Source: Candidatus Methanoperedens nitratireducens
GTDB taxonomy: Archaea; Halobacteriota; Methanosarcinia; Methanosarcinales; Methanoperedenaceae
Direction: 5' to 3'
Assembly: GCA_020724545.1 (NCBI GenBank)
Contig: DYGR01000003.1
Span: 43,220-107,219, forward strand
Length of the DNA: 64,000 bases
Shown: in pieces, positions 43,518 through 51,849 of the stretch
Numbering within the stretch: position 1 is the stretch's first letter
Layout: the number at the start of each line of letters is the position of its first letter
Program-made: the position numbers and the translations under genes
Notes under the pieces: model-generated
The model's database searches: none
What the model saw: only the letters and a program-made list of their open reading frames with translations
What the model was told of the DNA's origin: nothing

Positions 43518-43836
43518 AGCCGGGATAAAGCTTGGCGCACTGTATCACCAGTTTGTTGGAACACCAATCAACATGGATACAGCAAATGATCTTGAGAGAA
43601 TGATAGAGCAGAGTGTTATTGTCCAGCCTTATGTTCGAAGCATAAGTGTCTCAATTGATCGTGAGATGGTAAAGCAGAGGCAGAACCCCACGTTCAAGTA
43701 CTGTGAGCTGGAAGGGCGGATGCTGCATGTGAGCCTGCAGGTACTCTACAAAAATACCATAGCATATGCTGAGCTTGCATACAATGAGGAGCAGGATTAC
43801 CCATTAATGAGCATAAAGAAAACAGAGAGCATGTAA
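43480..43836 (+). CDS. mptD: Archaeal dihydroneopterin aldolase MptD
   Basis: A 118-residue protein matching archaeal MptD: RDRAVFEAGIKLGALYHQFV followed by GTPIN, then SVIVQPYVRSISVSID, the usual core. MptD cleaves dihydroneopterin to 6-hydroxymethyl-dihydropterin in tetrahydromethanopterin synthesis. It starts behind GAGG inside the end of pssA, so a cofactor gene is translationally coupled to the lipid operon. Length is normal. Confidence 0.85.
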   Translation: MTEINERDRAVFEAGIKLGALYHQFVGTPINMDTANDLERMIEQSVIVQPYVRSISVSIDREMVKQRQNPTFKYCELEGRMLHVSLQVLYKNTIAYAELAYNEEQDYPLMSIKKTESM

Positions 43837-43974
43837 TTATCTGAGAAGAACCATAAAGAATTTAGTCTATTCAACTCATTCTACTATTAGGGGAGAGCTA
43901 AGGTCAGGTATAAATTACCGACTACACGCAGGCAGAAGAGGGATATGAAGAAACATAGAAGGGGATTATAGAAA

Positions 43975-44664
43975 ATGGAGCGCATTAAAGTCCTGCTGAT
44001 CGAAGATAACCCGGGAGATGCCAGATTGATACAGGAGATGCTGGCAGAAGAAAAGAAGATTCTGTTCGATCTTGAGTGGAGAGACAGGCTCTCAAGCGGA
44101 CTTGAGCGGCTTGCTGAGGGGGGGATTGATATAATCCTGTTAGATCTCATGCTGCCTGATAGCCGTGGTTTTGATACTTTTACCAGGACACAGGCCCAGG
44201 CGCCTGAGATACCGGTTGTGGTACTGACAGGTATAAGCGACGAGGCACTTGCAATCAGGGCTGTAAGGAAAGGCGCGCAGGATTACCTTGTTAAGGGGAA
44301 GGTGGATAGTAACCTGCTGGTACGGTCAATTCTCTATGCTATTGCGCGAAGGCTGGGAGAGGAAAAATACTTCACAATAAATGATTTAAAAAGATTTGAT
44401 GGGAAAGAGGGAAGACCTGCATACGTAGCCTTCAAAGGAAGGGTCTACGATGTCTCAAACAGTCGTCTCTGGATAAATGGTCTTCATCTGGGAGCCCATC
44501 ATGCAGGATCTGATCTGACAGAGAACATGATAAATGCACCGCACGGGGAGGAAGTATTCATAAAGTTCCATATCGTCGGAGAACTGAGCCATGAGGAGAC
44601 CTTCAGGGATAGACTTGTACGGAGGATAAGACAGAGAGTTATAAAGAGGAAGAAGGGTTTGTAG
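43975..44664 (+). CDS. Response regulator with cytochrome b5-like heme-binding output domain
   Basis: A 229-residue two-domain protein. Residues 3-125 form a receiver: E10-D11, phosphoacceptor D57 in LLDLMLPD, T85 and K107. Residues 133-203 match the short cytochrome b5/steroid-binding type (COG4892-like): YVAFKGRVYDVSNSRLW, then H171, H175, H176 and H190 in APHGEEV, the expected heme-ligand region. A basic tail follows. TATA-like GTATAAATTA at 43908 and an AAGGGG site precede it. No kinase adjoins. The combination suggests phosphorylation coupled to heme or redox/gas sensing. Confidence 0.85.
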   Translation: MERIKVLLIEDNPGDARLIQEMLAEEKKILFDLEWRDRLSSGLERLAEGGIDIILLDLMLPDSRGFDTFTRTQAQAPEIPVVVLTGISDEALAIRAVRKGAQDYLVKGKVDSNLLVRSILYAIARRLGEEKYFTINDLKRFDGKEGRPAYVAFKGRVYDVSNSRLWINGLHLGAHHAGSDLTENMINAPHGEEVFIKFHIVGELSHEETFRDRLVRRIRQRVIKRKKGL

Positions 44665-45895
44665 CTTCATGTATTCTTTTAATTGAGTCCTCCGCCTCTT
44701 GTGCGGGGTTATTAAGCCTGCGCTCCATCGCCACTCTTCTAATCTCTTTTAATGCATTTACAGCCGTAATTACAATATTTTCAAGTTTTTGTTTAGCCAT
44801 GTTTTCTTCCTTTGATTGTCTAGCAATGGTCTCTCCAACAGTTCCTATAAGCTGTACTGCTGTAAGTGTGGCCATCTCAAGCCTGCGCTCTGCCCCCGCA
44901 ATTCCAACCTCTTCTATGGATTCTATGCCCCACTTCGTTGCCACTTCAAACCTTTGCTCTGCAGCTATCTCCACATTTGTCCACAGACTGAATAATGCTG
45001 CAACAGTAGCTTTTTCATTATTTTTGCTTGCAGCCAGTTTTCCTACACTGGTTAAGTGATCAAAAACAATTTCCGATATTTTCATCTCTTCATAAGTCCC
45101 GTGTCCCAGTCTTTTTAACATGCTATGGGTATTCCCCAATTTTTTGAATATGCTGCTGGTATGCTCTCCGATTGCCGTCAGTCCATCTATGACCGTCTCA
45201 TAATCATATCTTAACAATGCGCCGTTCACAATATCAATTACAGGCATAACTGGATCGTCTGATGTTTTTTCTATTGAGGACAGGATATTCTGCTTTGTTA
45301 TTCTCTCTGCCAGCATATTAATTACAGTAGAAGGCTTGAGCATCTCAAGAGTACTCCAGATATAAGGAACTAAAGCCATAAACGCAAAAAATCCAAAATA
45401 ATACGCAAATGAGATATGTGCCTCAAGATTAGACCACCTATTCATGGGATAACTTAGCTGCGGGTTCGCGCTCTCTATCGTCTTAAGCACAGCCAGTGAA
45501 TAAAAAATGGAAAAGCTGTAGATTGCTATAAGAATCCACAGATCAGGGGTTCTCCTGAATATATCAATCACCCTGGCAGAGTATGACGAAGCGGCAAGCT
45601 GTACTGCAACAAGGCTTAAGGTCACAACAATCGCCACGATTGCACCCTCACCCTGCACCATGGCGCTGAGCATGTATCTGGCGCTGTCCACATCGGTATG
45701 TACAAGCCCAAAGTAAGAGAAAATTGATTTAAGGATTATATAGACCATGGGCAAAAGAATCAAAAAATAAAGGGTTAACCGATTCAACCATTTCGGTTTA
45801 TTTAACCAGATGATTATATTTGATTTAGCCGGTGAGGTCTCTCTTACCAGAGATCTAAAGGATTTCCTACCCATCGCAAGAATTGTAACGATCAT
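44639..45895 (-). CDS. DUF2254-like membrane protein with helical C-terminal domain
   Basis: A 418-residue protein. About four membrane helices occupy residues 40-190; the segment AIVAIVVTLSLVAVQLAASS, then ARVIDIFRR is typical of DUF2254 proteins. The C-terminal half is soluble and helical, with repeated units such as EEVGIAGAERRLEMATLTAV that look like an imperfect helical repeat. Function is unknown. Its 3' end overlaps that of the receiver-b5 gene by 26 bases on the opposite strand. Confidence 0.6.
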   Translation of the reverse strand: MIVTILAMGRKSFRSLVRETSPAKSNIIIWLNKPKWLNRLTLYFLILLPMVYIILKSIFSYFGLVHTDVDSARYMLSAMVQGEGAIVAIVVTLSLVAVQLAASSYSARVIDIFRRTPDLWILIAIYSFSIFYSLAVLKTIESANPQLSYPMNRWSNLEAHISFAYYFGFFAFMALVPYIWSTLEMLKPSTVINMLAERITKQNILSSIEKTSDDPVMPVIDIVNGALLRYDYETVIDGLTAIGEHTSSIFKKLGNTHSMLKRLGHGTYEEMKISEIVFDHLTSVGKLAASKNNEKATVAALFSLWTNVEIAAEQRFEVATKWGIESIEEVGIAGAERRLEMATLTAVQLIGTVGETIARQSKEENMAKQKLENIVITAVNALKEIRRVAMERRLNNPAQEAEDSIKRIHEATNPSSSL

Positions 45896-45999
45896 CTATA
45901 AATTAAATGATTATGATCATCTTTCTCAGTTATAACACTAATCAAAGAGGCAAAATATACACCGGCTAAGCGCTTACTATATTAGAAATCTTGGTAATA

Positions 46000-46557
46000 C
46001 TATAGCTCTACCTGATCTATCCAGTTAATCTTTCCAGGTAGAAACCCGGCCGGTATTTTTCTATCTTTCAAGGATTCTATTATAGAAATAATTGCTTGTA
46101 CAATGGCCTGGGGTGTCATATCAGTAGTATTGATCTCATAGACGCTGCTGCTTTTTTGCACAGATTCTACAAGTATCACATCCAGCGCCTCAGCATTTAC
46201 ATTTTCCTTTACCTTTTCAGAGGAATAGCCCTTTTTAATAAGACGCTCTCTTAGAGTTGCAGGTGATGCCCTGAGCACGATAATAGCATCCGCAGGCAGA
46301 AGATGCGAGAGATGGCCTTCCATGAGAATGTCCTTACCTTCTGGCGTTTTATCGATTATCTGCTTCACCCGCCCTTCTAGCTTTTCAAGATCAGCAATAT
46401 AGCAATCCCGCCTCTCATCCTTTCCTGTGTAGAGCTTCTCACCAATGATGAGTTTATTCAGGTCGATAACATGATATTGCTCACTGTATTGGGATTGTAT
46501 TAAGCCGCAGATAGTGGTTTTTCCAGTACCTGGTGTGCCTGTAAGAGATATAATCAT
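46000..46557 (-). CDS. Adenylate kinase of the AK6/Fap7 type
   Basis: A 185-residue P-loop kinase beginning MIISLTGTPGTGKTTICGLI, which contains Walker A; LMEGHLSHLLPADAIIVLRA and ATLRERLIKKGYSSEKVKEN are characteristic of AK6/Fap7. These enzymes phosphorylate AMP, and in eukaryotes and archaea also act in small-subunit maturation. The ATG at 46557 fits the family; a GTG at 46590 directly after the hisC stop would add 11 residues. It is downstream of argD and hisC in one transcript. Confidence 0.88.
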   Translation of the reverse strand: MIISLTGTPGTGKTTICGLIQSQYSEQYHVIDLNKLIIGEKLYTGKDERRDCYIADLEKLEGRVKQIIDKTPEGKDILMEGHLSHLLPADAIIVLRASPATLRERLIKKGYSSEKVKENVNAEALDVILVESVQKSSSVYEINTTDMTPQAIVQAIISIIESLKDRKIPAGFLPGKINWIDQVEL

Positions 46558-46591
46558 AAACCGATGCCCCGCTTTACTTTGCATACCCACT

Positions 46592-47698
46592 TCATTTGAT
46601 AAACCTTTCTAAAAGGTTTTTCAGAGCATCTATGACCTTCTGGTTCTGCTCTTGAGTGCCCACGCTTATCCGTATCAGAGATCTTCCTGCGCCCCTGAAC
46701 GATGTGCAATCACGCACTATTATGCCTCTTTTTAGGAGCGATTCTGAGACCCCGGCTGCTGTATGGGGTGACACATCTATCAGGATAAAATTCGCCTCAG
46801 AGGGATATATTTTACAGGATAATTCAAGCCCTCTGGTAAGCTGTATGCGTCCTTTTCTTACGGTCTCGATGCTGTTATTTAGATGTTCTTTATCATTTAA
46901 AGCTGCAATACCGGCTGCAAGCGATAGTACATCGACAGAGAACGGGGTCATGACTTTCATGTATTCCCTGGAGAGCCATTCGGGTACGAGCGCATAACCC
47001 AGGCGCATCCCGGCAAGACCGAATGCCTTTGAGAACGTGCGCCCGATCACTATATTCTCATATTCTCTCACCAGTCCTGCAAGATTTGTTTGTGCGAAGT
47101 CCACATAAGCTTCATCAATGAACACAGGGACATTAACCGATTCAAGGATCTGCCGCACCTCCTCTTCACTTGTAACATTTCCTGACGGGTTATTGGGCGA
47201 ACAGAGGAATATCATCCTTGTATTGTTATTTACTTTATCGAGGATATCCTGATATCTGATCTCAAAATTCGCATCTCTCTTTACAAATACTGGCTTCCCG
47301 CCGTTTGAAAGTGTTGCGATCTCATAATAAGAGAAAGTAGGCAGCGGGATTATTGTTTCTGCTCCCTGCGACATGAAGAGCCTCATCACTGTATCCAGTA
47401 TGCCATCCATGCCGTTCCCTGATACTACAATATTATCAACCTGGTAGCCTGTGCTGCCTGATATTGCTCTTCTTAATTCAAGCGCATCTGAAGGTGGATA
47501 TATGTGAACACTCTCTACTTTTTCTCTGATAGCAGCCACGGCGCGAGGTGAAGGTCCAAGTGGGTTCTCATTCGAGCCCAGTTTGATTATCCCGGCAGGA
47601 TCGAGTCCGTATCTTCTGGCTATTTCCTCGATGGATTTCCCGGGCACATACTCCTCAATATCTCTTACAGCAGGTCGAAGTAGCGTCTCAAATCCCAT
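46592..47698 (-). CDS. hisC: Histidinol-phosphate aminotransferase
   Basis: A 368-residue fold-type I PLP enzyme: KLGSNENPLGPSPRAV at the substrate side, FLCSPNNPSGNVTS, VFIDEAYVDFA and the PLP lysine in RTFSKAFGLAGMRLGYAL are the HisC series. It transaminates imidazole-acetol phosphate in histidine synthesis. The gene begins inside the last 11 bases of argD, showing translational coupling of two amino-acid pathways. Confidence 0.95.
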   Translation of the reverse strand: MGFETLLRPAVRDIEEYVPGKSIEEIARRYGLDPAGIIKLGSNENPLGPSPRAVAAIREKVESVHIYPPSDALELRRAISGSTGYQVDNIVVSGNGMDGILDTVMRLFMSQGAETIIPLPTFSYYEIATLSNGGKPVFVKRDANFEIRYQDILDKVNNNTRMIFLCSPNNPSGNVTSEEEVRQILESVNVPVFIDEAYVDFAQTNLAGLVREYENIVIGRTFSKAFGLAGMRLGYALVPEWLSREYMKVMTPFSVDVLSLAAGIAALNDKEHLNNSIETVRKGRIQLTRGLELSCKIYPSEANFILIDVSPHTAAGVSESLLKRGIIVRDCTSFRGAGRSLIRISVGTQEQNQKVIDALKNLLERFIK

Positions 47699-48845
47699 TC
47701 AGTACTTCCACCACCCTGTCCAATTGCTCTTTCGTGATAGTAAGAGGAGGGATAAAGCGAAGCACTGATTCTGATGTACAGTTGAGCAGCACGCCGCTGT
47801 CTCTTGCCTTATTAACGATATCATCGCACCTGATCGAGAGTTCCATACCTACCATCAATCCTTTACCCCGGATCTCTGTGATATAGCTCTTATCCAGGGC
47901 ATTGAGCTTATTAATGAGGTACTCACCCAGTTCTCTTGATCTCTCAACAAGTCCTTCGTTCTTAATTACTTCTATATTCGCAAGTGCTGCTGCACAGGAA
48001 AGCGCATTTCCACCAAAGGTCGAGGCATGATCACCGCGCTCGAATTTTACGGCTATATCCTCACAAGCAAGCATTGCGCCCATTGGGAACCCTCCTCCCA
48101 TTGCTTTAGCCACTGTCATTATATCACCCCTGATACCGAAGTGATCTTTAGCGAACCATTTTCCTGTCCTTCCAAAGCCAGTCTGTACCTCATCCAGTAT
48201 CAATAGTGTACCTGTCTCATCGCAGATCTCCCGCACTTCTTTGAGATAATCATCAGAAGGTACTATCACACCGCCTTCACCCTGTATCGGCTCAAGGATA
48301 ACGCCTGCTGTTTCTTCAGTTATAGCCGCCCGGATGGCATCAGCATCATTATACGGGACGAATACTGCGGGTGATAGCGGCTCAAAGGGTTTGCGGTATT
48401 TCTCTTTATGCGTAACACTGAGCGCACCCCGTGTCCTTCCGTGAAAAGCATGTTCTGCCGCGATGAACTCTTTTTTACCCGAGGCTTTGCGTGCAAGTTT
48501 TAATGCTCCCTCAACTGCTTCTGCTCCTGAGTTACAAAAAAATATCCTGTCCATTCCTGTCAGGTTGACAAGTTCCTCAGCAAGAACTGCCTGTTCTTCA
48601 GTGTAATAGAGGTTGGATACATGTATTAATTGCCCGGCCTGTTGTTTTATAGCGTCAACAACAGCAGGATGACAGTGGCCTACATTATTCACAGCGATCC
48701 CGGCCACACAGTCTATGTAATCTTTTCCACTGATATCTGTCACAACAGCTCCCTTTGCTCTTTTTATTGCCAGGGGCTGGCGTGTGTAGGTCTGGAATAC
48801 ATACCTCTCGAATTTTCTGACTATCTCATCATAACTTGGGTCCAT
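47688..48845 (-). CDS. argD: Acetylornithine aminotransferase
   Basis: A 385-residue class III aminotransferase: VAGIAVNNVGHCHPAVVDAI, FCNSGAEAVEGALKLARK, LILDEVQTGFGRTGKWFA and the PLP lysine in TVAKAMGGGFPMGAML. It makes acetylornithine in arginine synthesis. It leads an argD-hisC-adenylate kinase unit. The other arginine-related gene here is the ArgA-like acetyltransferase at 63487. Confidence 0.94.
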   Translation of the reverse strand: MDPSYDEIVRKFERYVFQTYTRQPLAIKRAKGAVVTDISGKDYIDCVAGIAVNNVGHCHPAVVDAIKQQAGQLIHVSNLYYTEEQAVLAEELVNLTGMDRIFFCNSGAEAVEGALKLARKASGKKEFIAAEHAFHGRTRGALSVTHKEKYRKPFEPLSPAVFVPYNDADAIRAAITEETAGVILEPIQGEGGVIVPSDDYLKEVREICDETGTLLILDEVQTGFGRTGKWFAKDHFGIRGDIMTVAKAMGGGFPMGAMLACEDIAVKFERGDHASTFGGNALSCAAALANIEVIKNEGLVERSRELGEYLINKLNALDKSYITEIRGKGLMVGMELSIRCDDIVNKARDSGVLLNCTSESVLRFIPPLTITKEQLDRVVEVLNGI

Positions 48846-48877
48846 ATCAATCCTCGATGTTATCTTGCTCCAGATTA

Positions 48878-49639
48878 TTAGCCCATATTATCAAAAAGGC
48901 TAATCTCATCATTCATCACGGTTTCGGTTGAATGAACGACTATACCTCTTTCCTGGATCTCATATGGGTGCAGGTTCTCATCATGCTTGACGCCTCTCAT
49001 CTTTAATATTTCTATTGCTCGAAGTCGGCATCCTCCTGCCCTGAATATATGCAGCCTGATAACACCTGATGAGAGATATTCTTCTACACTGAATGACTGT
49101 ACACTATGTATCTCGCTCGTCATAAGGGTAGTACAATCAAAATATTCAAGATTTTTGATAAACTCGGATACGATCTGCCTGACATCTGTTCTGTCTACAG
49201 ATAATTTAAGGGATGTTATGGAATCGATGAACAACCTTTTTGCTTGTATTGCTTCAACTTCGATTTGAATTTGCCTGAGGATATCGGCGATATTTTTACT
49301 TGCAGCGATAACACAGAGGGGGCTGTCCTTCGGTGTTTTTGCAAACTTTGTGTATTTGAACGGGTTTGCATATATTATTTTAATCTTCCTCTGGGAAATG
49401 AGTCTCTCAATATCCCAGCCAAATCTCCACGAGTCCCTGATTATCCTTGCCGGTGTCTCGTCCATAACAGCGAGTACTCCGGGTTCATTAAAATTCGTCG
49501 CTCCCCCGACCAGGTATTGTATACCTAATGTGGTTTTACCTGCCCCTGGCCCACCGGTCACAAGGATTATATCATTCTCGATATAGCCTCCTTCGATTAA
49601 TTCATCAAGCCCTGGGATAGCAGTTCTTACAGTGCCCAT
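48878..49639 (-). CDS. Single-domain KaiC-like ATPase
   Basis: A 253-residue RecA/KaiC-family protein: TAIPGLDELIEGGYIENDII leads into Walker A GGPGAGKTT, then VLAVMDETPARI takes the Walker-adjacent position and RLFIDSITSLKLS is Walker B. The C-terminus AIEILKMRGVKHDENLHPYEI is family-typical. Archaeal relatives work in signalling; no kinase is next to it here. It differs from the double-domain protein at 13880 and lies upstream of argD with a 32-base gap. Confidence 0.85.
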   Translation of the reverse strand: MGTVRTAIPGLDELIEGGYIENDIILVTGGPGAGKTTLGIQYLVGGATNFNEPGVLAVMDETPARIIRDSWRFGWDIERLISQRKIKIIYANPFKYTKFAKTPKDSPLCVIAASKNIADILRQIQIEVEAIQAKRLFIDSITSLKLSVDRTDVRQIVSEFIKNLEYFDCTTLMTSEIHSVQSFSVEEYLSSGVIRLHIFRAGGCRLRAIEILKMRGVKHDENLHPYEIQERGIVVHSTETVMNDEISLFDNMG

Positions 49640-49700
49640 TCATTTCCTCACTTTTGGCTACTCCATGAATCATTCGATATATATAATTAACTATAAAAGA

Positions 49701-49973
49701 TTAAGGATGAGCAAGGAACCTATTTTTTTTAAGCTCATCGAGGATAAGTTCTTTTACAGGGATATCCTCATCCTTGCATTTTTCTTCCTTCCATGCATCT
49801 ATTGAGCGAAAAATAAAAAACATACCGTCTTTTTTTCTCGAAGCTTTGAGATTTGGGTCATCGGATCTATCAAAAAACGCTCGGTAGCCTTCTAAAATCT
49901 TCATCTCAGGATTTAATGTTCTATAAATAAATGAAGCTTGCGCCTGTCCCTTATCAAGATGACTGTATGGCAT
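49701..49973 (-). CDS. Small protein of unknown function downstream of the Lon-type protease
   Basis: A 90-residue soluble protein. The pieces SFIYRTLNPEMKILEGYRAF and DGMFFIFRSIDAWKEEKCKD are clear, but no family was recognised. It overlaps the 3' end of the membrane-anchored Lon-type protease gene by 20 bases, so it is coupled to it and could be its substrate or regulator; that is inference only. Confidence 0.5.
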   Translation of the reverse strand: MPYSHLDKGQAQASFIYRTLNPEMKILEGYRAFFDRSDDPNLKASRKKDGMFFIFRSIDAWKEEKCKDEDIPVKELILDELKKNRFLAHP

Positions 49974-50772
49974 ACCGTGCAGCGTCCTCTATAGTTCTAA
50001 CTTCCCTGATTTCAATCCCGATATCCCCTACCTCACTTTTCTGCCCGATGGGTACAAGAAACAGCACTGCGCCGTGTTGTTTTGCAGCAAGCGATTTTGC
50101 TCTTGCCCCTCCTATTCTCCCGATTGAGTGATCTTCTCTTATCGATCCAGTAATTAATACATCACCTCTCAGTGTCTTACCCTGCATTGCGGCTATTGCA
50201 GCCAGGGCGATGGCACTGCCAGCGCTCCCGCCTGAGACTATTGTGTCCCGTGTTTCAACAGGAGCTTTTATATAAATTAATACATCCTTATCAGCCAGGC
50301 TTGTTCCTGTGACCTCACGTGCGACCTTGATCGCAGTCTGGGCTGATGACTGGAGTGTCTCATCAAACAGTACGTTGGCCACATTAAGAAAAAGATCCCC
50401 TCTTCCGCTTTTTATTATAATCTCAAGCTGGATCAAGTTGCCCTTATCATCATCATCCAGTGCCAGGATCCATAATTCACTTTTAGCGACCATTGCGAGG
50501 TTGATGAGCTCTTCCTCGTATCTCTGTCTTGTTTGTATCTCGTTCTTCAATAGCTCCTCTTTCCTGGATAGATTAAGCTGTAAATTATCATTAGTTCTTT
50601 CAAGTTCTGATATCCTCTTTTTTTGTTTCTCTGTGAGATCAGTCAGGGAGCTGACAGTTTCATCCTTCATTTTTATTTCCTTAATATTCAAATATAAAAG
50701 AAAAGATGAACCGATCAGTAGTATAATAAGGACTGTAATTACTGTTTTTAGCAACCTGTTGTTATATGGCAT
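49954..50772 (-). CDS. Membrane-anchored Lon-type (S16) protease domain without AAA+ module
   Basis: A 272-residue protein. One N-terminal helix (residues 9-28) is followed by a coiled coil (about 36-95) and a C-terminal S16 peptidase domain: S183 in SGGSAGSAIALA and K226 in GGARAKSLAAK form the Ser-Lys dyad, with GDVLITGSIREDHSIGRIGG between. There is no ATPase domain, unlike Lon or LonB, so it cannot unfold substrates by itself. The active site may face either side; a hydrophobic anchor without clear signal cleavage leaves this open. Confidence 0.85.
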   Translation of the reverse strand: MPYNNRLLKTVITVLIILLIGSSFLLYLNIKEIKMKDETVSSLTDLTEKQKKRISELERTNDNLQLNLSRKEELLKNEIQTRQRYEEELINLAMVAKSELWILALDDDDKGNLIQLEIIIKSGRGDLFLNVANVLFDETLQSSAQTAIKVAREVTGTSLADKDVLIYIKAPVETRDTIVSGGSAGSAIALAAIAAMQGKTLRGDVLITGSIREDHSIGRIGGARAKSLAAKQHGAVLFLVPIGQKSEVGDIGIEIREVRTIEDAARYAIQSS

Positions 50773-50922
50773 TTACCACTATACCTGTTAATATGCCATT
50801 ATGTAAAAGTCTTTTTAATTGGTATGCTCAAATGGAACAGGACAAAAGCAGCCATAGTAAGATGTTAAGCAGATAAAAGACGAAAATGATATTATTAGTT
50901 ATCATGAGAGGGAAGAGGGTAA

Positions 50923-51129
50923 ATGATTAAGATACTAGAAGTTATCGTATATCTTTATATCGGGTTCCTCGTAGGACAGATAAATCTATTTAATTTTATG
51001 TTCTCATCAATATCTGCCTCGATTGTTTTTTTTATTATCTTCTCTATGGTTCTCATCCCCCGGCTTGGAGGAAGAGGGTTTTTCATAATACTTGGTTTTT
51101 ATGTATCAAATTTATCGGTATTGGTATAG
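50923..51129 (+). CDS. Small two-helix membrane protein
   Basis: A 68-residue, almost wholly hydrophobic protein with two or three helices (about residues 4-22, 26-45 and 50-66) and a short PRLGGRG loop. No family recognised. AGGGAAGAGGG precedes the start. It is isolated between the protease gene and a hairpin region. Confidence 0.45.
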   Translation: MIKILEVIVYLYIGFLVGQINLFNFMFSSISASIVFFIIFSMVLIPRLGGRGFFIILGFYVSNLSVLV

Positions 51130-51166
51130 TAAGCTTTAAATACTCTATTCGCATATATACGAACAA

Positions 51167-51232
51167 ATAGTGGGCAGGTAAAAATCTTTTTTAACCATTT
51201 CCACCTCCTATCCTATCCATACTGCCCACTAT
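51167..51232. repeat. 11-bp inverted repeat in the 51130-51260 spacer
   Basis: ATAGTGGGCAG (51167-51177) pairs exactly with CTGCCCACTAT (51222-51232). The region between reads, on the minus strand, as a strong ribosome site TAGGAGGTGG followed by an ATG and a 17-codon frame. It could be a small structured RNA, a terminator for the zinc-ribbon gene, or a mini-gene. Confidence 0.4.
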
Positions 51233-51260
51233 ACTATTTTCCTGGCTACTTTAATGTAGT

Positions 51261-51605
51261 TCAATATCCCCCGGATTTTAAGAAATCATCTGCAAGATTT
51301 TTCCTTATATTCAGCCTGCTCTCATCAACCACTTCTGTGAATTTGATGACCTTTTGAGCTTTTCGCTCTTCTGCAGGGCAGCCGCTGCATTCAAAAATAT
51401 AATGCAGGAAGCCTGTCTTGAAATCCTCCACTGTCCTTGTGTGTTTATAGGCTGTGCCGCACTGCGGGCAGTCACCCACTTTGGGAACCAGTTCTCTACA
51501 GTCCAGGCACTCATGAACGATGACCTCCATGACTTTGTTATATCTATCCACAGCGGTAAGTTTGAACTCTGTCTTCTTCTTTTTGGGTTCTTCCAAGCAT
51601 ATCAC
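51261..51605 (-). CDS. Zinc-ribbon protein of unknown function
   Basis: A 114-residue protein with three cysteine pairs: CLDC in VIVHECLDCRELVPK, CPQC in VGDCPQCGTAYK and CSGC in YIFECSGCPAEE, probably binding one or two zinc ions. Basic start EEPKKKKTEFKL. It may bind nucleic acid or protein; no family recognised. It is preceded on the same strand by a 24-residue gene. Confidence 0.6.
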   Translation of the reverse strand: MICLEEPKKKKTEFKLTAVDRYNKVMEVIVHECLDCRELVPKVGDCPQCGTAYKHTRTVEDFKTGFLHYIFECSGCPAEERKAQKVIKFTEVVDESRLNIRKNLADDFLKSGGY

Positions 51606-51660
51606 CCTGTCTCTGATCTGTCTTTGATACTTGATAGAAATCGAAATAAAAAATGAAAAC

Positions 51661-51687
51661 GCAAGTAAATTAAATGGATTTACTTGC
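51661..51687 (-). terminator. Hairpin overlapping the stop of the 24-residue gene
   Basis: GCAAGTAAAT and ATTTACTTGC form a perfect 10-bp stem with a 7-base loop; the stop codon of the small gene at 51680 lies in the stem. A-rich DNA on the far side gives a weak T content on the opposite strand. Confidence 0.55.
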
Positions 51688-51754
51688 TTTTCTTCTTACT
51701 CTCGCGGTTCTTCTTGATTCTTTCCATTTCTACTGGACCGATTACGCCGCCCAT
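51680..51754 (-). CDS. 24-residue basic small protein
   Basis: A short frame starting MGGVIGPVEMERIKK and ending in a lysine-rich tail KKKSK. A GGTGAT ribosome site lies 5 bases before the ATG, a TATA-like AATTATATCT about 40 bases before, and a perfect hairpin ends the unit, so it looks like a complete tiny transcription unit. Composition suggests a highly charged helix that could bind RNA or a partner. No family was recognised. Confidence 0.5.
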   Translation of the reverse strand: MGGVIGPVEMERIKKNRESKKKSK

Positions 51755-51849
51755 TAATATCACCTTAAATCAATAAGAATCTATCATAGATATAATTTTC
51801 TGATTTTTCAAATAATCAGAAATCCTAAACATTCCATTATGTGAAATGG

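Noticed and set aside
43949..43975. Eight-codon frame MKKHRRGL just before the receiver-b5 gene
   Set aside because: Could be a leader peptide, but its length and lysine/arginine content are also expected from the purine-rich ribosome-binding region.
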